Below, one piece after another: positions 15,112 to 21,903 of a stretch of DNA of 22,130 nt (positions are counted from its first letter, which is position 1; each line of letters starts with the position of its first letter). The position numbers and the translations under genes are program-made. Source of the DNA: a virus. The stretch covers positions 1-22,130 of the IMG/VR virus record IMGVR_UViG_3300042511_000515; one strand, written 5' to 3'. The notes below the pieces were generated by a model. It was not told the DNA's origin. It did not search any database and saw only the letters and a list, made by a program, of their open reading frames with translations.

Positions 15112-16380
15112 TTATTTCATTAGGTCTTCCCAAAATGATGGATTGAATCCATCACCTGCCGGAGTTGAAGTTATTACTACATCCTTATTTACCATTGGAT
15201 CGGCTTTTGGCATTGCCGAACGGAAAATTCCAGATTCATTAAATGATTCGGCTTTTTCTTTTGTGTATGTGGTACCTTCAAGAATTTTATCTTTGCTCAT
15301 AAGCGAATGTAAAGCCATTGCAGAAAACGAACTTAATGGAATAGATTCGATGTGTTCGAACATATCGCTAATAACCTTTTCCGGAATGCAACGTTTATGT
15401 AGCATCATTAAATCTCGATTCAATAACCAACGTTCTTTGATTTCGGCTAATGGTTTGTCGATTTTAATTACTCGTTGAGCAATTGAAACGATTTGGTCGA
15501 TATATTCTTCGTTAAAGAAATGTGATTGATTGATGTAAATTTTATCATCTTTAAATTCGGACATAATTGCAGCAGCATGAGTATCAGTTACTTTGAATGT
15601 GCGTTCTTTACCAGATTTATCAGTTTTAATTGTAGTGTGTAATGGTGGAACGTTATCGCCTGAATCGCCTACTAAGATTTTTCTAAAGACAAATTCATTG
15701 ACATTGACTTCGTCTAATTTCATTTTATTTAAGCGTACAATATCCTTAAGGTGAGATTTTGCATTTGATACAATATCCTTAGGTAAGTTAAAGATATCGG
15801 TAGGCATTTCTTCGACTTCAATCCATTGTTTAAATCCTGGAAAAACATGAAGGTCTTTGTCGAATTTATTGTAATAAACAGTATTTGCACCTGATGAATT
15901 GTCCTTATTTACTAATTGAAGTAAATCATTATCGCCTGAGATAATTAAAGCATTTTGACCATTTTGATTTAAGTAAGAAGACCAAGCAAATATTAAATCA
16001 TCGGCTTCGGCACCTTTAACTCGAGAAATAATAACACCTAGTTTTTCAAGTGCTTTAGCAAATTCATCGTGAACTTCATAAATCATAGACCAATTGATTT
16101 CATTGGTTTTGATGCGATTTGCTTTGTATTCGGCAGCTGGATGATAAGATTTACGCCATGAGCTTGAATCGACGGTATATACGATTCGATGAGTAATTCC
16201 TTCGAAACGTTTTATTTCGGCAGCAAAATCGACAGCTAATTTCCATAGCAATAGATTTTTATCTTCTTCAGGTTCGTCAATAAAATTAAAAGGTTTTCCT
16301 TGTTTAATTTTTTGACCGATATGAAAAGTTTTATGAAGCCAAAAATTGGCATCGAATTCCAAGGTATATTTACCTGTCAT
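15112..16380 (-). CDS. rnh: 5'-3' exonuclease / RNase H (T4 rnh, FEN-like family)
   Basis: 422 aa from the ATG at 16380 (T4 RNase H is 305 aa). An upstream start at 16416 would overlap the likely promoter and is disfavoured. Family acidic residues appear in order: EFDANFWLH (Asp10), VYTVDSSSWRKSYH (Asp71), GAEADDL (Glu125, Asp127, Asp128), SGDNDLL (Asp150, Asp152) and GDSGDNVPPL (Asp239, Asp242). These bind two metals for cutting 5' flaps and RNA primers during lagging-strand synthesis. The last ~120 residues extend beyond the usual domain. It is in the replication stretch after the clamp-loader ATPase. A Bacteroidota-type -7 box lies 24 bases upstream. Confidence 0.9.
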   Translation of the reverse strand: MTGKYTLEFDANFWLHKTFHIGQKIKQGKPFNFIDEPEEDKNLLLWKLAVDFAAEIKRFEGITHRIVYTVDSSSWRKSYHPAAEYKANRIKTNEINWSMIYEVHDEFAKALEKLGVIISRVKGAEADDLIFAWSSYLNQNGQNALIISGDNDLLQLVNKDNSSGANTVYYNKFDKDLHVFPGFKQWIEVEEMPTDIFNLPKDIVSNAKSHLKDIVRLNKMKLDEVNVNEFVFRKILVGDSGDNVPPLHTTIKTDKSGKERTFKVTDTHAAAIMSEFKDDKIYINQSHFFNEEYIDQIVSIAQRVIKIDKPLAEIKERWLLNRDLMMLHKRCIPEKVISDMFEHIESIPLSSFSAMALHSLMSKDKILEGTTYTKEKAESFNESGIFRSAMPKADPMVNKDVVITSTPAGDGFNPSFWEDLMK

Positions 16381-16404
16381 AATGATTTTGTTTAATGTGT
16401 TATA

Positions 16405-16412
16405 CAAATATA
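16405..16412 (-). promoter_or_regulatory. Bacteroidota-type -7 promoter box TATATTTG upstream of rnh
   Basis: On the minus strand TATATTTG matches the Bacteroidota -7 consensus TAnnTTTG exactly and is well placed 24 bases before the RNase H ATG in a 74-base gap. A good -33 TTTG at the usual spacing is not obvious. It is the best single sign of use of the host housekeeping RNA polymerase here. Confidence 0.5.
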
Positions 16413-16454
16413 ACAAAATTAAGTGTTATATAAAAATGTTTTAATGGAAAGTTA

Positions 16455-16940
16455 TTAACAAATAACAACTGCTCTAGTTCGTGTAGAGTTTACTAAACGA
16501 TAGGTTAAGTCAATATAAATAGCTCCAGTATCTCCATTTATGTTTACAATATAATCAGTAGGTCTAATTAATTCCCAGAAGATCGAAGTATTTTCTTCGG
16601 TTTCAGGATCTATGAACGCGGAATTAACTCTCCATAATTGAATTTGAACATCCGCTAAGGAAGGAGCCATCCTTCTACCGATTAAAAATCCTGGAGTATA
16701 TAGAGATATTTCTGCCGCTTCGATTATAAGTCTTTGATTTCCTGCAGAAATCCATTCCTTAATAAATTTTGATGTTGCTGCAGTGGATCCAGTAGGTCCA
16801 GTAATTCCAGGTAATCCATTTATACCGGTTGCTCCTTGCGGACCAGTAGGTCCTTCTGATGATGGTAAGTATACCGGATTTCCAAAAAAATCTACTAGGA
16901 TTCCATTTATTAAATATACTTGTTGACTACTTGTAGGCAT
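16455..16940 (-). CDS. Small collagen-like structural protein
   Basis: 161 aa. Residues 1-29 form an N-terminal head (MPTSSQQVYLINGILVDFFG). Residues 30-53 are eight perfect Gly-X-Y triplets (GPT, GPQ, GAT, GIN, GLP, GIT, GPT, GST), a short collagen-like stalk expected to trimerise. The C-terminal 100 residues look beta-rich (QRLIIEAAEISLYTPGFLIG, then VQIQLWRVN, AIYIDLTYRLVN) and could be a head-fibre or tail-fibre tip. A late-like box (GATAGATA) lies 15 bases upstream, consistent with a virion protein even though the genes on each side are for replication. The exact fibre type is unknown. Confidence 0.75.
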   Translation of the reverse strand: MPTSSQQVYLINGILVDFFGNPVYLPSSEGPTGPQGATGINGLPGITGPTGSTAATSKFIKEWISAGNQRLIIEAAEISLYTPGFLIGRRMAPSLADVQIQLWRVNSAFIDPETEENTSIFWELIRPTDYIVNINGDTGAIYIDLTYRLVNSTRTRAVVIC

Positions 16941-16955
16941 ATGTTTCTTTTCTTA

Positions 16956-16963
16956 TATCTATC
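16956..16963 (-). promoter_or_regulatory. Late-promoter-like box GATAGATA upstream of the collagen-like gene
   Basis: On the minus strand CGTAAGATAGATATAA lies between the clamp-loader stop and the collagen-like ATG and closely matches the string at 8804-8811. It would switch on a virion gene late, inside a replication block. Confidence 0.4.
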
Positions 16964-17917
16964 TTACGAACGAACTATATGCTGAATTTTATAAACTAAT
17001 GAAAGCATACAAATTACCGGATCGATAACAAATCGAAGTTCATATGAATGTCGATTAACTTCATAACATATTTCACCGGCTTTTCTCATTAATTGAGGAC
17101 GTTCTAATTGAATGTATTCGATGAAATCTGTACCTAAAGATTGAACCACATCATCGACTTTTGATGAGTAATTAGAAACTAAGTATTGATAGTTTTTAAC
17201 TTCATCATTTGAAGGATTGAAGATGTGTTCGTAAAGGTCTTTGAAAACTCCGTGGAATTTTTTGACATCTTCGGCAGTAATTTTAGTTTTGCCTTCAGCA
17301 TGATAACCTTGTAAGATATTGATAATTGAACGCAAATCTGGAAACTTACGCTTAACTAATTCAACTAAAGCTTCTTTCTCAATATCCATACCTTCGGTTT
17401 TGATGATATCGTAAACTCGCTTATAGTATTTCTTTTCAATTTCAGCTTCTTCCTCTTCGGAGAAATCAAAATTAAAGCATTCAAAACGAGATTGAATGTT
17501 GTCTGGAATTTTATTGATGTAATTGCAGGTAGCAATAAAACGAGCAGTTTTTTCAAATTGTTCAATTGTGCCACGTAAAGCTTTCATGTATGCATCAGAG
17601 ACACCATCGAACTCATCTAATATAACCACTTTTAATTTTCTTTCGCCATCAATAACAGATAACGTAGAACAGAATTCAGATATTTTTGTACGAACAGTAT
17701 CTACACCGGTTTCAACTGAACAGTTGATGTACATAGTTGGATTATCTTTTGAAATAGCTTTTGCAGTCGATGTTTTACCTGTGCCTGGAGAACTATGAAA
17801 TAAGAAATTCATATACAAACCATTTCTAAGTTTGGTTGCAATTCTTTCAGGTAATATCAATTCATCTAATGTGGATGGACGATATCTTTCGGTCCATAGA
17901 GCTTTTTTAGGATTCAT
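16964..17917 (-). CDS. 44: Sliding-clamp loader ATPase subunit (T4 gp44-like, AAA+)
   Basis: 317 aa, like T4 gp44 (319 aa). An N-terminal LWTERYRPSTLDELI box is typical of clamp loaders. Walker A is SSPGTGKTS (42-50), Walker B VVILDEFD (97-104), sensor 1 is IATCNYINKIP (128-138), and SRF with Arg144 sits at the SRC-motif position that acts as arginine finger. The protein, with the small subunit gp62, loads the sliding clamp onto primer ends. No recognisable gp62 or clamp gene is in the window; the 133-aa gene just upstream is too weakly matched to call. RNase H follows after the collagen-like gene. Confidence 0.93.
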   Translation of the reverse strand: MNPKKALWTERYRPSTLDELILPERIATKLRNGLYMNFLFHSSPGTGKTSTAKAISKDNPTMYINCSVETGVDTVRTKISEFCSTLSVIDGERKLKVVILDEFDGVSDAYMKALRGTIEQFEKTARFIATCNYINKIPDNIQSRFECFNFDFSEEEEAEIEKKYYKRVYDIIKTEGMDIEKEALVELVKRKFPDLRSIINILQGYHAEGKTKITAEDVKKFHGVFKDLYEHIFNPSNDEVKNYQYLVSNYSSKVDDVVQSLGTDFIEYIQLERPQLMRKAGEICYEVNRHSYELRFVIDPVICMLSLVYKIQHIVRS

Positions 17918-17970
17918 ATAAATAGTTTAGAGTTATTATATGATAGTAATCCTAAAAGGTATTAACAAAT

Positions 17971-18372
17971 TTATGAGTTCAGCTCTTGTAAAACTTCCTT
18001 AAGATTTCTAGCAGTTCGATCATTGTATTTTTGTTGAGAGATTCTATCTCTTTTTTCAATTACTCTATTGAAAAGAGCTTTGACTTCGTCCACTTTTTTC
18101 TCTGGTAAATCTACATGATAGGAAAATTTACCATTTTGAAGAATAATGAATTTGTCGAAAATTTGAACATAGTATTTTGAAGTTTCTACCGTGTATTTTT
18201 TCTTGTCGAAGATATAACGTAAAGCAGTATTAGGTTCACAAATCAATTTATTGACGATCCGCAAACAATCAATTTGTTTATCTTCGGTTAATTCATTATT
18301 AGAAACCGTTAATAATTTTACAATTTTTCTCTTTACTCTTCGTGCTCTTACTTGTAATCTTACCGGTCTCAT
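17971..18372 (-). CDS. Hypothetical basic protein upstream of the clamp loader
   Basis: 133 aa, starting MRPVRLQVRARRVKRKIVKLL, with a strongly basic N-terminus (6 Arg and 3 Lys in the first 19) that could bind nucleic acid. Then a mixed alpha/beta part (TVETSKYYVQIFDKFIILQNGKFSYHVDLP) and a long Arg/Lys/Glu-rich helix (DEVKALFNRVIEKRDRI). I do not recognise it. It overlaps the upstream membrane-protein gene by one base (TAATG) and precedes the clamp-loader gene by 53 bases. Confidence 0.7.
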   Translation of the reverse strand: MRPVRLQVRARRVKRKIVKLLTVSNNELTEDKQIDCLRIVNKLICEPNTALRYIFDKKKYTVETSKYYVQIFDKFIILQNGKFSYHVDLPEKKVDEVKALFNRVIEKRDRISQQKYNDRTARNLKEVLQELNS

Positions 18373-18566
18373 TATTTGTTAATTTTTTCAAATGAGCAAA
18401 ATAATAAGAAAGCACCTATCAAAGTAGTGCACATTGCAGTTGCAAGTTCATTAAGGGTACCAGCGAACGGTATGTATTTTTGAGCGGTTCCAGTTAATAA
18501 GGAATATGTAACCCAAAACGCGATTAATGAACCTAAGGCCGGAAAGATGTTGATGGTGATTTTCAT
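18372..18566 (-). CDS. Small membrane protein
   Basis: 64 aa with two hydrophobic segments, about 6-25 (IFPALGSLIAFWVTYSLLTG) and about 41-60 (LATAMCTTLIGAFLLFCSF), joined by a polar loop, with a charged end (EKINK). The length and hairpin topology suit a small inner-membrane protein; a holin-like activity cannot be excluded. It is the first gene after a conserved promoter/leader block at 18575-18598 shared with genes starting at 19127 and 19679. Confidence 0.7.
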   Translation of the reverse strand: MKITINIFPALGSLIAFWVTYSLLTGTAQKYIPFAGTLNELATAMCTTLIGAFLLFCSFEKINK

Positions 18567-18574
18567 AGTTCTTT

Positions 18575-18598
18575 GTTTTAATTAGATATGTAAATATA
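18575..18598 (-). promoter_or_regulatory. Conserved promoter/leader block, copy 1
   Basis: On the minus strand TATATTTACATATC is followed by TAATTAAAAC, ending 8 bases before the ATG. TATATTTAC is close to the Bacteroidota -7 consensus TAnnTTTG. The same block, nearly identical, precedes two further genes (19136-19159 and 19688-19711). I infer a phage early or middle promoter with a conserved transcript start or leader. Confidence 0.6.
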
Positions 18599-18616
18599 AT
18601 CAATATTGCGGAAACT

Positions 18617-18651
18617 AAAAAACTTTAAATGTTAAAAATCTGTTAAAGTTT
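18617..18651 (-). terminator. Weak AT-rich terminator hairpin
   Basis: On the minus strand AAACTTTAA/TTAAAGTTT with a 14-base loop is followed by more T. It starts at the stop codon of the 158-aa gene. The stem is AT-rich, so it is weaker than the others, but it lies directly before the promoter block at 18575. Confidence 0.5.
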
Positions 18652-19127
18652 TATGCAGCCTTTTCATATTGGAACAATGCTTTACCCCATATAGGAGCAA
18701 TTTTCTGGGCAATTCTCTTACCGTAAGCTGAGTACAAAATACCTTGATTCCAAAGAAAGTGCTCATAATCATAACCGTATTGTTCTACCGCTCCTTCAGC
18801 GATCCAACGTAAGGCAGTAATCTCATCATTAGCACCCATTTGGATAGTATTAGTAATAAGGGTTTGGAAGGCTTTATCAGCTTCAAATTCAGCAGCCAAT
18901 TCCTCTTCACGATTATCAGCACAAACCTGTTCGAAACGATCAAAATCAGCCTCTAACTCCTCAGTGGTTAATGCATGTACATTAATAGTACGAGGACGGA
19001 AACCATAAGCATCTTTATGGAAATCCGAATATAAGAGAAGCATATTCTCTCGATGAGACAACTCATAGTTATGAGCTAATTTAGATTCAAGTTCTTTTTG
19101 TTCGTGGATTTGTGATTCTGTCATCAT
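18651..19127 (-). CDS. Hypothetical acidic helical protein
   Basis: 158 aa, starting MMTESQIHEQKELESKLAHN; the second Met is an alternative start. Mostly helical and acidic, with a recognisable-looking segment YSDFHKDAYGFRPRTINVHAL and a distinct C-terminal part (GILYSAYGKRIAQKIAPIWGKALF). I cannot name the family, though similar segments occur in phage and plasmid unknown proteins. Its single-gene unit has a conserved promoter block upstream and a weak terminator downstream, suggesting separately regulated, possibly early, expression. Confidence 0.75.
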   Translation of the reverse strand: MMTESQIHEQKELESKLAHNYELSHRENMLLLYSDFHKDAYGFRPRTINVHALTTEELEADFDRFEQVCADNREEELAAEFEADKAFQTLITNTIQMGANDEITALRWIAEGAVEQYGYDYEHFLWNQGILYSAYGKRIAQKIAPIWGKALFQYEKAA

Positions 19128-19135
19128 AATGTGTA

Positions 19136-19159
19136 GTTTTAATTAGATATGTAAATTTA
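19136..19159 (-). promoter_or_regulatory. Conserved promoter/leader block, copy 2
   Basis: On the minus strand TAAATTTACATATC then TAATTAAAAC, followed by TACACATTATG reaching the ATG of the 158-aa gene. The run from the TTTACATA core to the ATG is the same as in copy 3 except for one or two bases. Confidence 0.6.
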
Positions 19160-19209
19160 ATCAAATAATTAGAAACAAGGAAATTTATTTCAATAAAGTT
19201 ATTAACAAT

Positions 19210-19383
19210 TTATAGACACCATTTTATGCTTTTAACTTCGGATTCATACGAAAGCCTATATTCAAGTTCTTTCCAAATCTTAGTAAGTGAAGGACATTTG
19301 CAATACTTAGTAGCAATAAGTGTTTCTACGTTGTTTATTGTAATGTAAAAATTCCAATTTTTAGGTTCGTTAAATCCTTTCAT
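19210..19383 (-). CDS. Small hypothetical protein (57 aa)
   Basis: 57 aa, starting MKGFNEPKNWNFYITINN and ending SEVKSIKWCL. It contains KYCKCPSLTKIWKELEYRL, with Cys28 and Cys30. It begins 5 bases after the stop of the 96-aa gene, with no intervening promoter, so it is the second gene of a two-gene unit. There are no other domains to name. Codon use and tight spacing support a real gene. Confidence 0.6.
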   Translation of the reverse strand: MKGFNEPKNWNFYITINNVETLIATKYCKCPSLTKIWKELEYRLSYESEVKSIKWCL

Positions 19384-19388
19384 AATAC

Positions 19389-19679
19389 TTAGTATATGTA
19401 GTTAAGAGCAATATTCATAGAAGTTGAATTGAAATCTGATGGTATTGGTTTGATTACTTCCCAAACTCCATATTTAACGTTTTTGATAAATTCTAATCTT
19501 CGTAAATTTGATAGATATTGACGAGTACGATATCCAGGATTATTGTTCCATCTCTTCCAATTAGTAACATTTTCGATACCAGTGGTATGTTCGATTAAAT
19601 CTGATACCTTAAATTGTTGACCGTTACGTTCGTTTAAAAATGTTTTAACTGACGTGAATAATGAATTTTGATTTGACAT
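19389..19679 (-). CDS. Small protein, possible winged-helix DNA-binding domain
   Basis: 96 aa, starting MSNQNSLFTSVKTFLNERNG. The pattern is helix (SVKTFLNE), helix (VSDLIEHTTG), then a long helix-like segment with RTRQYLSNLRRLEFI, followed by strands (KNVKYGVWEVIKP). This is a plausible winged-helix layout, and the basic third helix could contact DNA. If so it would be a phage transcription regulator, which fits its own conserved promoter block. The fold is an inference from pattern only. Confidence 0.65.
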   Translation of the reverse strand: MSNQNSLFTSVKTFLNERNGQQFKVSDLIEHTTGIENVTNWKRWNNNPGYRTRQYLSNLRRLEFIKNVKYGVWEVIKPIPSDFNSTSMNIALNYIY

Positions 19680-19687
19680 AATGTGTA

Positions 19688-19711
19688 GTTTTAATTAGTT
19701 ATGTAAATATA
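19688..19711 (-). promoter_or_regulatory. Conserved promoter/leader block, copy 3
   Basis: On the minus strand TATATTTACATAAC then TAATTAAAAC, followed by TACACATTATG reaching the ATG of the 96-aa gene. It comes right after a terminator, so it starts a new transcript. Confidence 0.6.
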
Positions 19712-19714
19712 AGC

Positions 19715-19744
19715 AAAAAATCCGACACTAGGAAATGTCGGATT
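19715..19744 (-). terminator. Rho-independent terminator after the RimK-like cassette
   Basis: On the minus strand: 9-bp stem AATCCGACA/TGTCGGATT with loop TTTCCTAG, then T. It lies about 28 bases after the stop of the 75-aa gene and directly before promoter copy 3. Confidence 0.9.
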
Positions 19745-19771
19745 AATTATTTTCAAAAAGTTATTAACAAT

Positions 19772-19999
19772 TTATTGTTCGTTAGTAAAGAATTTTGTTA
19801 CTTGGTCTAAGTTTTCGTTTGCTACTGAGATGTGGTCTTCTGCCCAATCATGTCCATTCTTTAAGATTTCGTCCATTTTAATAGGATCCATAGCTAAAAG
19901 AATTTCAACATTTCTTTTGATGGTTTTAAGATTTCCAATTGTCATATAGTTTTCAGCCTTTTCGTTTACAAATTCACTGAATGTAGGTAAGTGTTCCAT
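19772..19999 (-). CDS. Small protein with capsid-targeting-like N-terminus
   Basis: 75 aa starting MEHLPTFSEFVNEKAEN. The F-S-E-F-V-N-E segment matches the tag shared by five proteins here; the residue after the Glu is Lys rather than Ala. The remainder is mainly helical (MTIGNLKTIKRNVEILLAM, then WAEDHISVANENLDQVTKFF). Its ATG abuts the upstream stop (TAA then ATG). It is the last gene of the cassette that starts beyond the window edge. I infer an internal head protein; function after processing unknown. Confidence 0.75.
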   Translation of the reverse strand: MEHLPTFSEFVNEKAENYMTIGNLKTIKRNVEILLAMDPIKMDEILKNGHDWAEDHISVANENLDQVTKFFTNEQ

Positions 20000-20407
20000 T
20001 TACTTCAATAATTTTCTAATATTTTCAATAACTATTGATCGATGATTGATAACTGCCTGAGCTTCTTTAGGATGTCTTTGCATAAGTTTTATCGTTTCTC
20101 TTGCCCAATTTTCTATTTCCTTTGTTAGCTCAAGAGTTTTAGGCCAGGTTGAATCGTTAACGACATCAAAATCTGGATTACCTTCTAGTGATTCAATTCC
20201 AGTTTCTACGCTTTTATCGATGTTCGACCAATATCCACCTCCTTTAGAACTTATGATAGTTCCAACTGATACTTTTACTTTTCTAGTTCCTCTGATATTT
20301 TTAACTTCAGTGTCTTTATTAGCAATATATACATTCCAATATTCTCCACCTTTATCTAAAAATGTAGATTCATTTAAGAATTCTTCGTATGTAGGTAGTT
20401 TACTCAT
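20000..20407 (-). CDS. Protein with capsid-targeting-like N-terminus
   Basis: 135 aa starting MSKLPTYEEFLNESTFL, again with Y-x-E-F-h-N-E followed by a small residue (Ser). The centre is beta-like (GGEYWNVYIANKDTEVKNIRG, KVKVSVGTIISSKGGGYW) and the end helical (KTLELTKEIENWARETIKLMQ). No recognised domain. The start overlaps the RimK-like stop by one base (TAATG). I infer a virion internal protein made with the RimK-like protein. Confidence 0.75.
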   Translation of the reverse strand: MSKLPTYEEFLNESTFLDKGGEYWNVYIANKDTEVKNIRGTRKVKVSVGTIISSKGGGYWSNIDKSVETGIESLEGNPDFDVVNDSTWPKTLELTKEIENWARETIKLMQRHPKEAQAVINHRSIVIENIRKLLK

Positions 20408-21903
20408 TATTTCTTTGTTTTCTTATTTTCAAATGTTATTCCAGCATGTGCACTTCCTTTAGCTTCACCTGGATGATATTCACCATCAAATGAAGTTACT
20501 ACGAAAGTTTTATATGGCGATACTGAACAACCAATTCTTTCCATAAATTTACGATTAACTAAAAATTTAGTAGATTTATCTGTTCTATTAACTAATGAAA
20601 CCTGAACCTCTTTGTAAGTTTTACCTGCAAATGCAATATCCATTTCAATTATAGGCCTTTCATCTATATCGTTACCAACTTCTGCGTTAGAAATTCCAAT
20701 TATCTGATGTACGTATTTTTTGCCGTTCAATTCCCAATTACACTGTTTACCATCTTCGCTAATTTTCATTTTATCATAAGTCATAGAACATGAAAGTGAA
20801 CCGTTTCCAGTATCAAATTTAGCAACAACATCACCAATTCCAGGAATTGTAATTACTTCTCTAAATCCAATAACTCTACGAGAACGAATCCAATTTTGTC
20901 TATCTGATAGAAAATCGATGATGTCTTTAATAACATCTACACCAGTAGCTTTTTTTAATCCTTGTGTACCTGGAGATGAGTTAACTTCCAGTACATAGTT
21001 TTTACCTGTTTTCTCATCAACGATAATATCAACTCCACACCAATTACAACCTACTGCCTTAGCCGATTCGATTGCAATTCTTTCTTGTTCTGGTGTTAAT
21101 TTAGTTTTTTCAACAGAACCACCTAATGAATAGTTAGTTCTAAAGTCTTTATCGACTTTGTTTCTTCTCATATAACCTAAAAGTACCGAGTCAGTATCTT
21201 CTGGTTTAGGCGAATTGAAACGTTTAGTTAAAACGTGAATACGTAAGTCATATTCTGATTCGATTTTTTCTTGTATAAGAGTTTCTACAGTTGGATCTAC
21301 TTTCCATAAAGTTTGTAATACTGATTTAAGAGATGCCAATGAATCTATAATAGAAACTCCAATTCCTTGAGAACCAGAAAGCATTTTAAGAATTACAGGA
21401 AATTGTCCGCCGATTTGTTCAACTGCCGGTTCGATAGAATCTTCTCCATCGACCATTGCCATTTTAGGAACTGGAAGACCAGCATCCATAAGCATTTTCG
21501 AAGTAACGTATTTGTTTTCGCATGCTAAAACTGAACTTAGTGTGTTTACTACAAAAAAGTTATTGTCTTCTAATTGAGATACAATATCTCGAGTATAAGT
21601 ATTTCTAACGATTCCTCTACGAGTTAAAATCGCAGTATCTTCGGAATCAATTTTAAAGGGTTTCTTGGTTTTATCAACGATAGTAAAATAATCTCCATCA
21701 GTACTTTTAGTTAACGAACATGTGTTAACGTCAATGATACGGAATTCAATTCCACGTTTTTTACATTCTTTCTCAACTGCAGGAACGGTATATGATTCCT
21801 CACTGATATTTGAAAGGAGTACAACCTTAACAGGATTTTTAGGTGTTGATTTTGTAGCCTCATTAATTACAAATTCGTTAAAGTATGCGAGACGGTTTTT
21901 CAT
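20407..21903 (-). CDS. RimK-like ATP-grasp ligase fused to a retropepsin-like (RimB/Zn_protease family) domain, with capsid-targeting-like N-terminus
   Basis: 498 aa. Residues 1-16 form the tag MKNRLAYFNEFVINEA. Residues ~25-330 match RimK-type ATP-grasp ligases: a nucleotide loop LSGSQGIGV (175-183), QEKIESEYDLRIHVL (211-225), Mg-binding DIIVDE and EVNSSPG (306-312). RimK adds glutamates to ribosomal protein S6. Residues ~343-470 resemble the RimB family once labelled ATP-dependent zinc protease (Pfam Zn_protease), an aspartic-protease-like fold: RRVIGFREVITIPGIG, AKFDTGNGS with the DTG at 364-366, then ERPIIEMDIAF and LVNRKF. In bacteria rimK and rimB can be neighbours; here they are one chain. 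With the packaging-like tag, it could be injected and modify host proteins. The domains are firm; the delivery model is inference. Confidence 0.88.
   Translation of the reverse strand: MKNRLAYFNEFVINEATKSTPKNPVKVVLLSNISEESYTVPAVEKECKKRGIEFRIIDVNTCSLTKSTDGDYFTIVDKTKKPFKIDSEDTAILTRRGIVRNTYTRDIVSQLEDNNFFVVNTLSSVLACENKYVTSKMLMDAGLPVPKMAMVDGEDSIEPAVEQIGGQFPVILKMLSGSQGIGVSIIDSLASLKSVLQTLWKVDPTVETLIQEKIESEYDLRIHVLTKRFNSPKPEDTDSVLLGYMRRNKVDKDFRTNYSLGGSVEKTKLTPEQERIAIESAKAVGCNWCGVDIIVDEKTGKNYVLEVNSSPGTQGLKKATGVDVIKDIIDFLSDRQNWIRSRRVIGFREVITIPGIGDVVAKFDTGNGSLSCSMTYDKMKISEDGKQCNWELNGKKYVHQIIGISNAEVGNDIDERPIIEMDIAFAGKTYKEVQVSLVNRTDKSTKFLVNRKFMERIGCSVSPYKTFVVTSFDGEYHPGEAKGSAHAGITFENKKTKK

Noticed and set aside
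15089-15478. 129-aa plus-strand reading frame
   Set aside because: Antisense to the RNase H gene, with no upstream signal and no domain pattern.
17971-18372. T4 gp62 (clamp-loader small subunit)
   Set aside because: Position next to gp44 is suggestive, but the 133-aa sequence shows no pattern I can match to gp62 (187 aa), and it lies upstream rather than downstream.
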